From an uncultured Bacteroidota bacterium (GTDB lineage Bacteria > Bacteroidota > Bacteroidia > Chitinophagales > Chitinophagaceae): 64,000 bases of DNA. This document shows, piece after piece, positions 33,745 to 42,787 of the stretch. The stretch's first letter is position 1. Each line of letters starts with the position of its first letter. Both the position numbers and the translations under genes were made by a program. The notes beneath the pieces were generated by a model. The model had not been told where the DNA came from and searched no databases. It was given only the letters and a program-made list of their open reading frames with translations. Location: NCBI GenBank assembly GCA_903927185.1, contig CAIYLW010000085.1, forward strand, positions 102,364-166,363, written 5' to 3'.

Positions 33745-35127
33745 TTACTTTTTACTGGCTTTCTGATCTTCCCACATCTCGCTGAATGTTTTTGCACTAA
33801 ACTCTAATTCGGAACGATGTGTAGTCCATCCCTTGAATATTTTATTCACCATCCAATTCTTCAATTTCCCATTCCCCATATTCATCAAAGTTCTATTTAA
33901 ACTTGCGGCTTTCCAGGCTTTCCATGCAATTCTTTCTGCGATAGTGCTGCCTCCACTAACCACCGCTTCGTGTCTATTCTCTAGTAATAGTTCATGCAGA
34001 TTAATCCTAACAGGACAAACTTCGGTGCAATTGCCACATAAGGAAGATGCATAACTTAAATGTTTATACTCTTCCATACCTTGTAAATGCGGGGTAATTA
34101 CTTTACCTATCGGACCGCTATAAGTTGTTTCGTAAGAATGGCCTCCAATATTTTTATATACAGGGCAAGCATTTAAACAAGCTCCGCAACGTATACAGTA
34201 CAAAGCTTCTCTGGTAATAGGGTTTGCCAGTAAATTAGTGCGGCCGTTATCCAAAAGTATCACATACATTTCTTCGGGGCCATCCAATTCATTTGCTTGT
34301 TTAGGACCTGTTATGATGCTATTATAAACTGTTACGCGCTGGCCTGTTCCGTAAGTAGAAAGTAATGGCCAGAAAAGTGGGAGATCGTGAATTGAGGGTA
34401 GCATCTTTTCAATTCCTACAACCACAATATGTGTTTTTGGGAATGCGCAACTTAATCTTGCATTACCCTCATTTTCAGTAACCGCAATAGCGCCAATATC
34501 TGCGAGTAAAAAGTTAGCACCTGTAACACCAACTTCGGCTTGCACATATTTTTCGCGTAATTTAATTCTGGCTACTTGAGTTAATTCTTCTGGTGATAGC
34601 CCTCCGGGTGTTCCCAATTTATCTGCAAATAACTTAGCCACATCTTCCTTGCTTTTGTGCATGGCAGGGGTAACAATATGATAAGGGGGTTCACCGTCTA
34701 ATTGTTGAATATATTCACCTAAATCAGTTTCTACACTTTCAATACCTATTGATTCAAGATAATTATTTAGATGAATTTCTTCTGTAACCATACTCTTGCT
34801 TTTCACAAGGGTCTTACAATTTTTTGCTTTACATATTTTCCCGATTTCGGATAAGGCTTCTTCTGCATTTTCTGCCCAAATTACTTTTGCACCCCGAGCA
34901 GTAATTCTTTTTTCAAAATTTTCAAGATGGCTATCCAGGTGTTCTATCGCATCCCACTTTTTATTTTTTGCTATTTCTCTGGCAAGTAGATTATCAGAAA
35001 ATTGTTGCTTGCCAATTGGCACAACCGCATTGTATTTGCTAATATTAAAATTGATCTTTCTACGATGATCCAGATCAGCTGCTTTTATGGTACTCTTGGC
35101 TATAAATGATGCGGCATTATCTTTCAT
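33745..35127 (-). CDS. lutB: LutB-type iron-sulfur protein of lactate utilisation
   Basis: The 460-residue protein joins a LUD domain (about 70-290; LVKSKSMVTEEIHLN, GVTGANFLLADIGAIAVTEN) to two ferredoxin-like [4Fe-4S] clusters: CIRCGACLNACPVY and CGNCTEVCPV. LutB works with LutA and LutC to oxidise L-lactate. No lutA or lutC is adjacent, so they must lie elsewhere or be missing. The DUF3109 gene ends 4 bp before its start. Confidence 0.93.
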   Translation of the reverse strand: MKDNAASFIAKSTIKAADLDHRRKINFNISKYNAVVPIGKQQFSDNLLAREIAKNKKWDAIEHLDSHLENFEKRITARGAKVIWAENAEEALSEIGKICKAKNCKTLVKSKSMVTEEIHLNNYLESIGIESVETDLGEYIQQLDGEPPYHIVTPAMHKSKEDVAKLFADKLGTPGGLSPEELTQVARIKLREKYVQAEVGVTGANFLLADIGAIAVTENEGNARLSCAFPKTHIVVVGIEKMLPSIHDLPLFWPLLSTYGTGQRVTVYNSIITGPKQANELDGPEEMYVILLDNGRTNLLANPITREALYCIRCGACLNACPVYKNIGGHSYETTYSGPIGKVITPHLQGMEEYKHLSYASSLCGNCTEVCPVRINLHELLLENRHEAVVSGGSTIAERIAWKAWKAASLNRTLMNMGNGKLKNWMVNKIFKGWTTHRSELEFSAKTFSEMWEDQKASKK

Positions 35128-35131
35128 GTGA

Positions 35132-35719
35132 TTATTTCTTTCTGTTCATTTCTTTAGCGGTTGCTTCCAGCGCTTCATAAAATTCTACTCCATATTTTCT
35201 AGTGATCGATTCTTTTAGAAAAATGTATACAGGCATTTTTAACTTCTTACCAAAGCTACAAGCAGCTGCACATAAATCTTCTCTTGGCTCGTAGTTTACA
35301 TATTCAATTTCCGGATCACGTTTACTTTTCTTAATTCTAATTGGAAACAGATGACAGCTAATCGGCTTTTTCCAATCTGATTTTCCGTCGTTATAAGCGT
35401 CTTCAATACTACATTTTATAATACCATATTTATCCCGATAACCATACGCGCAAATGGTTCCTTCAATTGTTGGCGTAACCCATCCAAATTCCTGATCGTA
35501 TAAATATTTGCCTTGCTTATTAATTTCCTTAATTCCCTCTTCGGTCATATAAGGTTTGATCACCTCATAATATTCATTCAATTTTTCTAACTCCCATTTC
35601 TCCATAGGCGCTCCGGCGTCGCCATCTTCGCAGCAACCGCCCTTGCATTTATTCAAGTCGCATACAAACTGTTCTTCAATAATCTCTTCACTTACCAATA
35701 CGTTGTCAATTGCTATCAT
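35132..35719 (-). CDS. DUF3109 family Cys-rich protein
   Basis: The 195-residue cytosolic protein has a pattern of Cys seen in DUF3109/YkgJ-like proteins: CDLNKCKGGCCEDGD near residue 20, then C-AYGY, KCSIEDAY, CHLFPIRI and LCAAACSFGKKL. These probably bind zinc or an iron-sulfur cluster. It lies directly upstream of lutB with a 4-bp gap, so they are likely co-transcribed. Function is unknown. Confidence 0.9.
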   Translation of the reverse strand: MIAIDNVLVSEEIIEEQFVCDLNKCKGGCCEDGDAGAPMEKWELEKLNEYYEVIKPYMTEEGIKEINKQGKYLYDQEFGWVTPTIEGTICAYGYRDKYGIIKCSIEDAYNDGKSDWKKPISCHLFPIRIKKSKRDPEIEYVNYEPREDLCAAACSFGKKLKMPVYIFLKESITRKYGVEFYEALEATAKEMNRKK

Positions 35720-35770
35720 AATTGCTTTATTCTGTATTCTATTTCAAAGTTAATACTACTAATCAATAAA

Positions 35771-36400
35771 TCAATTCCGCCATTTGAATGTATTGATCAA
35801 ATGCTTCATGTCTTGTAATAAAAATTGATTCACAATCCCTAAAGAGTCTGCATTTGGAGTTGCATCAAAATACAGCGCTCCTCTTAGAAAATGTTTGGTA
35901 GAATCTGTTAAATAAAATTGATTCGAAGTTGCTACATCACCGCCTACAGAAAAAAACATGCCGTGTATATTGTTCGCTGTATTAATTAATGAGTCGTCTA
36001 TCGAATAAGCTTTAGAACTATGTTTACCAGTTAGTATATAAGCGTGTTTAATTAATGTATCGAACCTGTTTTTTCCGATTTCTTTATAGCTAACATAAAT
36101 TCTTCCTGAAAATTCCGGGAATTCGATATTGATCCACCAAGGATTCTCAGTAGTACCTCCAAAAAAAGTACTATCCTTTAACACCTTCGCGTATACCGGA
36201 TACTCAAAAGTATAAGGATATCCGGGCTGATTAAATACTTGATACTCGTGCTTAGGAAAATCAATGGCGAAATAGCCCTGCGGCTTTGCAGTAAAATTGC
36301 TATTACATGATGCCGCCAAAAAAACCAAAGCGATTCCATAATAAACAAAAAAGCACTTATTAAAAATATCTTTATTAAAACGAATCAAAAACTGCATCAT
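35771..36400 (-). CDS. gldD: Gliding-motility lipoprotein GldD
   Basis: The 209-residue lipoprotein (lipobox LAASC near residue 32) matches GldD: PKPQGYFAIDFPKHEYQ-like start (AKPQGYFAIDFPKHEY), then YPYTFEYPVYAKV, WWINIEFPEFSGRIYVSYK and RGALYFDATPNADSLGIV. GldD is needed for gliding and type IX secretion in Flavobacterium. It follows gldE by 11 bp, as in other Bacteroidota. Confidence 0.95.
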   Translation of the reverse strand: MMQFLIRFNKDIFNKCFFVYYGIALVFLAASCNSNFTAKPQGYFAIDFPKHEYQVFNQPGYPYTFEYPVYAKVLKDSTFFGGTTENPWWINIEFPEFSGRIYVSYKEIGKNRFDTLIKHAYILTGKHSSKAYSIDDSLINTANNIHGMFFSVGGDVATSNQFYLTDSTKHFLRGALYFDATPNADSLGIVNQFLLQDMKHLINTFKWRN

Positions 36401-36411
36401 TGTTACTGGGT

Positions 36412-37767
36412 CTAGTCTGTAAGCTGTGGCTTAATGGTAATTTTTATTTTATTGATTCGATGTTTTTCAACTTCTAACACTGTAAATTGAAAGACGCCTG
36501 ATTGTACAATTTGTGATACCTGTGGAATCTCGCCAGCAAGCTCTAGAACTAATCCTGCAAGAGAATCGCTTTCACCCTTTACATGATCGAAGATATCTGC
36601 CTGCAGATCCATGATTCTACAAACATCATTTAGCATGGTTCTTCCTTCGAAAATATAATTGTTGTCATCCACTTTTTTATAGCCAGTTTCCTCTTCATCA
36701 AATTCGTCTTTAATATCCCCAATAATTTCTTCTAAAATATCTTCCAATGTAACGATACCACTGGTTCCGCCAAACTCATCTACTACTACCGCAAAATGTA
36801 TATGTTTCGCTTGAAACTCGTTCAATAAATCTTCAATGAGTTTTTGTTCATGTACAAAGTAAGGCGACCGCATTAAAACTTTCCAATCAAAATTATCCGC
36901 TTCATTCAAATAGGGAATAAGGTCTTTTGTATGAATCATACCAACAACTTTATCAAGATCTTCTTTATAAACAGGAAGTCTACTATAATGCAACTCTTTT
37001 ACATTTTCAATAAGTTCTGCATAAGAAGCTAGTTCACTAATACCGTGAACATCCACTCTTGTTTTCATAATTTGCTTCACAGTTATATTTCCAAATTTTA
37101 CAATCCCCTTCAGGATATTCTTTTCGTTTTCTGATGCCGTACTATCAGTTGTTAAATCAATAGCATGGTCTAATTCTTCCAAACTATAAGAACCTCCATT
37201 GGGTTTATTGGAGAGTCTTTTTTCTATAATATCTGAGAAGTTCACTAAGCGTTTACTAAGTCCGGCACAAGCGTATGAAACTGCTTGAACTATGCCTCCA
37301 AAGTCTTTGGCAAAGCGTATATTATTATTAGTAGCCAATACCTTCGGCATTACTTCTCCAAATAAAACTAAAAGAAATGATACAGAAATTACTTTAATCA
37401 CGAACTCTACCCAAACAGCGTCAAATCTTTCGAAATTAAACATATCATCAATCAACAAATTCGAAATAATAATGATAGAGATATTAATAAAACTATTTGC
37501 AATTAGTAAAGAGGCCAATAAGGTTTTAGGCTCTTCCAATAAGTCTACAATTCTTTTATAAGGTGGTTGTTGCTTCGACTTTAATAAATTAATGTCTTTA
37601 TAAGTCAATGAAAAAAAAGCAACTTCTGCTCCTGCAAGTACAAATGAAAGAAACAATAAAACCAAAAGCACCATTACTAACACAGTTGTTCCCTGCGCTT
37701 GTATGGCAGATAGGAACGGTGGGGTTACTAAAAAAGAGGACAATACCGAATAATAATCCAAAATCAA
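36412..37767 (-). CDS. gldE: GldE, CNNM/CorC-type membrane protein
   Basis: The 451-residue protein has an N-terminal DUF21/CNNM region with about four helices (AGAEVAFFSLTYKDI, FGEVMPKVLATN), a CBS pair (KQIMKTRVDVHGI, DKVVGMIHTKDLIPYL, FAVVVDEFGGTSGIVTLEDILEEIIGDIKDE) and a C-terminal CorC_HlyC domain. It supports GldD function. The first codon taken is TTG; no ATG gives a better N terminus. It lies between ssb and gldD. Confidence 0.93.
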   Translation of the reverse strand: MILDYYSVLSSFLVTPPFLSAIQAQGTTVLVMVLLVLLFLSFVLAGAEVAFFSLTYKDINLLKSKQQPPYKRIVDLLEEPKTLLASLLIANSFINISIIIISNLLIDDMFNFERFDAVWVEFVIKVISVSFLLVLFGEVMPKVLATNNNIRFAKDFGGIVQAVSYACAGLSKRLVNFSDIIEKRLSNKPNGGSYSLEELDHAIDLTTDSTASENEKNILKGIVKFGNITVKQIMKTRVDVHGISELASYAELIENVKELHYSRLPVYKEDLDKVVGMIHTKDLIPYLNEADNFDWKVLMRSPYFVHEQKLIEDLLNEFQAKHIHFAVVVDEFGGTSGIVTLEDILEEIIGDIKDEFDEEETGYKKVDDNNYIFEGRTMLNDVCRIMDLQADIFDHVKGESDSLAGLVLELAGEIPQVSQIVQSGVFQFTVLEVEKHRINKIKITIKPQLTD

Positions 37768-37839
37768 ATTATTTAGTTAACAATCAAAACCAATTTGTTG
37801 TTTCAAATGGTTGGTTACAAAAGTATCATTTTTGTAGCA

Positions 37840-38262
37840 TCAGAAAGGCAGGCGCTCCCCCGGATCGCCCATTGGGGGTAAATCATCTGTATTAAATCCT
37901 TCCAACCCTTCAGTTCCTGTGCCTCCATCCCCTCTTTTATCTAGCATGATCAAATTATCGCCCACCACTTCTGTGGCAAATTTTTTATTCCCTTCTTTAT
38001 CTTCCCAACTCCTCGTTCTAAGACGGCCCTCCACATAAATTAAACTACCCTTGTGTAAATATTTTTGGGCCAATTCTGCTAAACCCCGCCAAAGAACAAC
38101 AGTATGCCATTCTGTTTGAGAGATCAATTTCCCTGATCTGTCTTTATAAGTTTCTGTAGTTGCTAATGGAAATTTAGCCACTCCGATATTTCCATCCAAA
38201 TGTTGAACATCAGGATCTTTTCCAAGATTTCCGATAAGCATTACTCTATTAACACCTCTCAT
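37840..38262 (-). CDS. ssb: Single-stranded DNA-binding protein
   Basis: The 140-residue protein has the SSB OB-fold start MRGVNRVMLIGNLGKDPDV and the SQTEWHTVVLWRGLAELAQKYLHKGSLIYVEGRLRTRSW block. It ends in an acidic tail closing GERLPF; the usual DDDIPF tip is changed to RLPF. It binds single-stranded DNA in replication and repair. It is placed between mutY and gldE as in the conserved Bacteroidota block. Confidence 0.97.
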   Translation of the reverse strand: MRGVNRVMLIGNLGKDPDVQHLDGNIGVAKFPLATTETYKDRSGKLISQTEWHTVVLWRGLAELAQKYLHKGSLIYVEGRLRTRSWEDKEGNKKFATEVVGDNLIMLDKRGDGGTGTEGLEGFNTDDLPPMGDPGERLPF

Positions 38263-38367
38263 ACTTTTGGTTTTTAGTTCATCTAATGGGAATCTCTCTT
38301 AAAAATACCCCTTTTTAATAAACAAAAGAATAGCTAAAAAAAAATAACAAGAGTCAAAGGCATCGGG

Positions 38368-39435
38368 TTAGTGATTGAATAAATCTGTGGTAGAAAGCCA
38401 GTCATTAATAATTTTAGGGAAGGCTAATTCGGCTATTTTCTGTTTTTTATACCAATCGATTTTTTTAAAACTTTCAGGCATCTCAATTAATTCCACACGA
38501 ATAAACCTCGCTTTAATCTGTTGATGTGTGAGTTGTTGTGTATACTGATCTGATTGGTTTACAATGATGGCGGCTTGAATTCCAAGTTGACTTTTCAAAA
38601 AATCCAGAATGATGGTTTGATTCCAGTTGATGGTATCATCCGATTCCAATAAATAGAATTCATACAAATTTTCCCAGATATCTTTTTGAATACGCTTCTG
38701 CACAAACAGTTTTTGTTTGTATTCGAAGATGAAATAATGGAAGTTCCTTTTCTTTTTAGTAAGTCTCTTTTCTTTTACTGGTAATTGATTTACTGTAACA
38801 TCTTTAAACGCCTTACAATGCCTATGCAGTGGACATTCTATACAATCAGGAGTAAATGGTTTACACACTGTAGCACCAAAATCCATGATTGCTTGATTAA
38901 ACGCTGCAGGATCTGATTTATACAATAATTGCGCTGCTTGTTGTTGAAAATGTTGCTTACCAGCCGTGCTATCAATAGGAATTTGTGTGCCAAAATATCT
39001 GGATAAAACACGATACACATTTCCATCCACTACTGCATAAGGTAATTGAAATGCAAATGAAGCAATTGCGGCTGCAGTATACGGACCAATCCCTTTAAGC
39101 GTTAAAAGCGTTTCATAGGATTTCGGAAATTCACCATGAAATTCTGATACAATTTTTCTTGCTGTTTCTAATAAATTTTTACAGCGGTTATAATACCCCA
39201 GTCCTTCCCAAAGCTTAAACACATCTCCATCTTTTGCCTTGGCCAAATGAGCTATTGAAGGATAAGTTTTGATAAATTTTTCGTAATAGACCCATCCTTG
39301 TTCTACCCTGGTTTGTTGGAGTATAATTTCACTTAGCCATATTTTGTAGGGATCTTTGATTCCTTTCCAAGGCATTTGCCTGGAATTATCGTTAAAGTGC
39401 CAATTCATTAGATGGCTGGTAAAATCATGATCCAT
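38368..39435 (-). CDS. mutY: A/G-specific adenine DNA glycosylase
   Basis: From ATG 39435 the 355-residue enzyme has the catalytic Glu in SEIILQQT (E36), the helix-hairpin-helix LKGIGPYTAAAI, catalytic Asp in VVDGNVYRV (D137) and a [4Fe-4S] site CKPFTPDCIECPLHRHC. A C-terminal MutT-like domain recognises 8-oxoguanine. A longer frame to 39516 is open but lacks family similarity. It removes adenine opposite 8-oxoG. Confidence 0.97.
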   Translation of the reverse strand: MDHDFTSHLMNWHFNDNSRQMPWKGIKDPYKIWLSEIILQQTRVEQGWVYYEKFIKTYPSIAHLAKAKDGDVFKLWEGLGYYNRCKNLLETARKIVSEFHGEFPKSYETLLTLKGIGPYTAAAIASFAFQLPYAVVDGNVYRVLSRYFGTQIPIDSTAGKQHFQQQAAQLLYKSDPAAFNQAIMDFGATVCKPFTPDCIECPLHRHCKAFKDVTVNQLPVKEKRLTKKKRNFHYFIFEYKQKLFVQKRIQKDIWENLYEFYLLESDDTINWNQTIILDFLKSQLGIQAAIIVNQSDQYTQQLTHQQIKARFIRVELIEMPESFKKIDWYKKQKIAELAFPKIINDWLSTTDLFNH

Positions 39436-39635
39436 GGGGCTGAAAATAGTAATTAATAGAATTTGTTTCGAAACTTGTGTCAGATTTCTGGAGAAAATCT
39501 TGTTTGCCTTCCCCATTCTGGGTTAAACCATTTATCAATCAATTAGTAACACCTATAATATTTAAGCTATCTTACTTGCACAAACGGATTTTTTTATCGT
39601 ATTTTGGTATTACACACCCACAAAATGTCAACCAT

Positions 39636-39926
39636 ATGAGAAAATCAGATCTAATCAATCAGATTTCAGATAAAACAGGTATTCCAAAAGTAGATGTTTT
39701 AGTAACCCTTGAAACTATGTTTAAAGAGGTGAAAGAAAGTCTATCGAATGGTCAAAATATCTATATCCGAGGTTTTGGAAGCTTTATAACAAAAAAAAGA
39801 GCTGCTAAAATTGGACGAAATATTAAGAAAAACATCGCTGTTGAAATTCCAGAGCATTTTATTCCTGCTTTTAAGCCCGCAAAAGAATTTGTTGCAGAAG
39901 TAAAAACCAAACGTAAGTCTGGGTAA
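39636..39926 (+). CDS. HU/IHF-family DNA-binding protein
   Basis: From ATG 39636 the 96-residue protein fits the bacterial histone-like fold: an N-terminal helix pair (MRKSDLINQISDKTGIP), the strand block NIYIRGFGSFITKKRAAKIGRN, and FIPAFKPAKEF at the end. It bends DNA. Upstream codons (back to 39477) overlap the mutY start region and are not family-like. The gene is divergent from mutY. Confidence 0.95.
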   Translation: MRKSDLINQISDKTGIPKVDVLVTLETMFKEVKESLSNGQNIYIRGFGSFITKKRAAKIGRNIKKNIAVEIPEHFIPAFKPAKEFVAEVKTKRKSG

Positions 39927-39945
39927 CTTTGCACAAATTTAATTC

Positions 39946-40794
39946 GTGAAAAAAAAGCAATGGATCATTGTATTGGCAGGTTTAACACTTGTTATAGTAG
40001 TATATATTGGTGGCGTAACAAATGCTCCCAAATCTAATACTCCTGCCTCGGCCGCACCTCAATCTGCTGGAATTCAGCTGGTTACATCTGATATTTTACT
40101 TCAAAAAGCAAAGCAACGACTAACCCCTGAGCAAGTGGCCAGGCTGGCAGCTTTGGAAAGTTCCGTTAAAAGAGGGGATGTAAAAGAACAGCAGTTACAC
40201 GTTTTTCATCAGCTAGCAAAATTCTGGTCAGACTCTGCCAGAATGTTCGAACCCTTCGCTTATTATACTTCTGAAGCAGCGAAGTTGGAAAATTCCGAAA
40301 AAAGCCTCACCTTTGCCGCCCACCTTTTTTTAGATAACCTATTAACAGAGGGAGATCCGGCCATGCAACAATGGTTGGGTGATAATGCAAAAGTTCTTTT
40401 AGATAAAGCGTTGGTAATTAATCCTGCGAATGATTCTTCCAAAATTGGTTTGGGTATCTGTTACATGTTTGGAAATATTTCTGATAACCCGATGCAGGGT
40501 ATATTGGAAGTTCGAAAAGTAGTACAGGAACATCCTGATAATTTATACGGACAGTTTGTCTTAGGTTTAGGTGGAAAGAAAAGCGGTCAGTATGATAAAG
40601 CCATAGATCGTTTTAAAATAGTAGTGGAAAAACAACCGGAAAACTTGGAAGCAATTTTCAATTTAGCCGAGACTTTTGAAATGAAGGGTGATAAAGCAAA
40701 TGCTATTATCTGGTATCAAAAAGCCAGAGACATGATAAAAGTACCAGATGCTAAAATTGCGCTTGACAAGCGCATTAAGGATTTGAAGAAATAA
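39946..40794 (+). CDS. Membrane-anchored TPR protein
   Basis: The 282-residue protein begins with GTG, has a single N-terminal membrane helix (about 6-24) and then a helical region with tetratricopeptide repeats (DNLYGQFVLGLGGKKSGQYDKAIDRFKIVV, PENLEAIFNLAETFEMKGDKANAIIWYQKA). It is a typical cargo-free TPR scaffold of Bacteroidota, found between HU and RNase G genes. Its partner is unknown. Confidence 0.88.
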   Translation: MKKKQWIIVLAGLTLVIVVYIGGVTNAPKSNTPASAAPQSAGIQLVTSDILLQKAKQRLTPEQVARLAALESSVKRGDVKEQQLHVFHQLAKFWSDSARMFEPFAYYTSEAAKLENSEKSLTFAAHLFLDNLLTEGDPAMQQWLGDNAKVLLDKALVINPANDSSKIGLGICYMFGNISDNPMQGILEVRKVVQEHPDNLYGQFVLGLGGKKSGQYDKAIDRFKIVVEKQPENLEAIFNLAETFEMKGDKANAIIWYQKARDMIKVPDAKIALDKRIKDLKK

Positions 40795-40829
40795 CAATTT
40801 ATTTTTTAACTATATAAAATTACTTGGGT

Positions 40830-40925
40830 ATGCCTTGTGGTAAGAAGAGAAAGCGTCATAAGATTGCGACGCATAAAAGAAAAAAACGTTTAAGAAAGAA
40901 TCGTCATAAGAAAAAGAACAAATAG
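40830..40925 (+). CDS. 31-residue basic protein, AURKAIP1/COX24 domain type (bS22/mS38-like)
   Basis: Codons 40830-40925 encode a 31-residue, extremely Lys/Arg-rich peptide starting MPCGKKRKRHKIATHKRKK. The KKRKRHKIATHKRKKRLRKNRHK pattern is the COX24/AURKAIP1 motif, which in mitochondria (mS38) and mycobacteria (bS22) belongs to the small ribosomal subunit near the decoding centre. A ribosomal role here is inferred from the motif. It sits between the TPR gene and RNase G, followed by a terminator. Confidence 0.85.
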   Translation: MPCGKKRKRHKIATHKRKKRLRKNRHKKKNK

Positions 40926-40945
40926 TTCTTCTACTAACATGATAG

Positions 40946-40985
40946 AATCCCCGTTCCGATTTTTCAGGACGGGGATTTAACACTT
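40946..40985 (+). terminator. Hairpin terminator after the small basic protein gene
   Basis: AATCCCCGTTCC-GATTTTTCA-GGACGGGGATT forms an 11-bp stem with one bulge 20 bp after the stop. The following T run is weak (TTTAACACTT), so termination may be partial. Confidence 0.65.
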
Positions 40986-41123
40986 ATCTGAATTTAGCCA
41001 CTCACCTTTCCTACGCTGCAACTTTACCTTTTCCTTCCTTTCTGGTGGCTTTGAAAACAGATATTGATGTAAGGATGTATGCCCATAATGGGCAAGTAAT
41101 TGTGTATCTAAAAGTTGCGCTTT

Positions 41124-42674
41124 GTGAACAAAGAATTAATTATTAATGTTGCCCCAACAGGCGTTGAAATCGCTTTGTTGGAAGATAAAAAATTGGTGGA
41201 GCTGCATAACGAAAAAGCAGACGCCAGCTTCGCAGTAGGTGATTTATATCTTGGCAAGGTGAAGAAACTCATCCCCGGATTGAATGCTGCGTTTGTTGAC
41301 GTAGGTTTTGAAAAAGATGCCTTCTTACACTATACCGATTTAAGTCCCTATGCTCGTTCTATTATCAAATTCACGCAGATTGCGATGCATGATAAGGATG
41401 AAAATGGATTTGACTTTGGTAAATTTCAATCTGAACCCGAGATTTTAAAAACAGGGAAAATTAATGAGGTGCTGAATGGTAAACCAAATGTATTGGTACA
41501 AATTCTAAAAGAACCTATTGCTGCAAAAGGCCCTCGCTTAAGTTGCGAACTTTCATTGCCAGGACGCTTTGTTGTGGTTACTCCCTTTAATGAGATTGTA
41601 GCTGTATCTAAAAAAATTCATTCCTCAGAAGAAAGAAAACGCTTACATAAAATTGTAGAAGCGATACGCCCTAAAAATTTTGGGGTAATTGTTCGTACTG
41701 CTGCTGAAGGCAAGAGTACCGCTGAATTGCATCAGGACATGTTGAGTCTGGTAGCAATTTGGAATACGATACAAACGAATTTAAAAGGTTCTGTAGCGCC
41801 TGCTAAGATCATGAGCGAGCAGAACAAAACAACCAGCATTCTTCGCGATTTATTGAATGAAGATTTCAATCGGATTGTAATTAATGATAGAAATATTTAT
41901 ACTGATACCAAGGCTTATATTCAACGCATAGCTGCAGATAAAGAAGATATCGTTACTATGTATAGTCATCCAGGATCGATCTTCGATCATTTTGGAATTA
42001 CTAAGCAAGTGAAATCGGCTTTTGGTAAAACTGTAAATCTTCCCAGTGGTGCTTATTTAATAATTGAACATACCGAAGCATTACACGTAATAGACGTTAA
42101 CAGCGGCTATAAGAGCATTAGCAATAATCAGGAAGAGAATGCCCTTGAAACAAATTTAGAAGCAGCAGAGGAGATTGCAAGGCAATTAAGGCTCAGAGAT
42201 ATTGGAGGTATTATTGTGATCGATTTCATCGACATGAAATTGCCCGATAATAAAAGGAAGCTACAGGAAGCGATGGAAGGTTTTATGAAGACCGATCGTG
42301 CGCGTCATTCTTTGTTACCCATTTCTAAGTTTGGATTATTGCAAGTAACCCGGCAGCGGATGCGTCCTGAGATGAACATTAATACTTCTGAAATTTGTCC
42401 GGCTTGTAATGGTACCGGTAAAATTACATCTACGCTAATTCTCGAAGATGAAATTGAAAAGCGTTTAAACTATTTGGTTTCTCATGCTCATAATTCGTTG
42501 ACATTGGCTGTACATCCAATTGTTTATTCTCACTTAACAAAAGGATTTTTCAATCCAATTATCCGTCAGTGGAAACGTAAGTATAAAATGAATTTAAAAA
42601 TTCAAGCCAATACGAATTATCACATCATTGAATTCCGATTCTTCAATGAACACGAAGAAGAAATCAAATTCTAA
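41124..42674 (+). CDS. rng: Ribonuclease E/G family protein (RNase G)
   Basis: From GTG 41124 the 516-residue enzyme starts MNKELIINVAPTGVEIALLEDK, followed by an S1 domain (GDLYLGKVKKLIPGLNAAFVDVG), RNase H-like and catalytic parts with HVIDVNSGYKSI and GGIIVIDFIDMKLPDNK (metal Asp residues). The Zn-link CPACNGTGKI follows and the end is FRFFNEHEEEIKF. It cuts RNA in rRNA processing and decay. A TTG at 41115 would add three residues. Confidence 0.97.
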   Translation: MNKELIINVAPTGVEIALLEDKKLVELHNEKADASFAVGDLYLGKVKKLIPGLNAAFVDVGFEKDAFLHYTDLSPYARSIIKFTQIAMHDKDENGFDFGKFQSEPEILKTGKINEVLNGKPNVLVQILKEPIAAKGPRLSCELSLPGRFVVVTPFNEIVAVSKKIHSSEERKRLHKIVEAIRPKNFGVIVRTAAEGKSTAELHQDMLSLVAIWNTIQTNLKGSVAPAKIMSEQNKTTSILRDLLNEDFNRIVINDRNIYTDTKAYIQRIAADKEDIVTMYSHPGSIFDHFGITKQVKSAFGKTVNLPSGAYLIIEHTEALHVIDVNSGYKSISNNQEENALETNLEAAEEIARQLRLRDIGGIIVIDFIDMKLPDNKRKLQEAMEGFMKTDRARHSLLPISKFGLLQVTRQRMRPEMNINTSEICPACNGTGKITSTLILEDEIEKRLNYLVSHAHNSLTLAVHPIVYSHLTKGFFNPIIRQWKRKYKMNLKIQANTNYHIIEFRFFNEHEEEIKF

Positions 42675-42703
42675 TTAGCCTTAAAATATTCGCCATAAGG
42701 CAT

Positions 42704-42740
42704 AAAAAAAGAGACAGTTATTATAGCTGTCTCTTTTTTT
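42704..42740. terminator. Bidirectional terminator between rng and susD
   Basis: AAAAAAAGAGACAG-TTATTATAG-CTGTCTCTTTTTTT is symmetrical with A and T runs on both sides, suiting the convergent rng (+) and susD (-) genes. Confidence 0.92.
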
Positions 42741-42787
42741 ATGTAATTGGTAAAAGGCGCAACTGCAACCTTTCACCAATTGGATTA

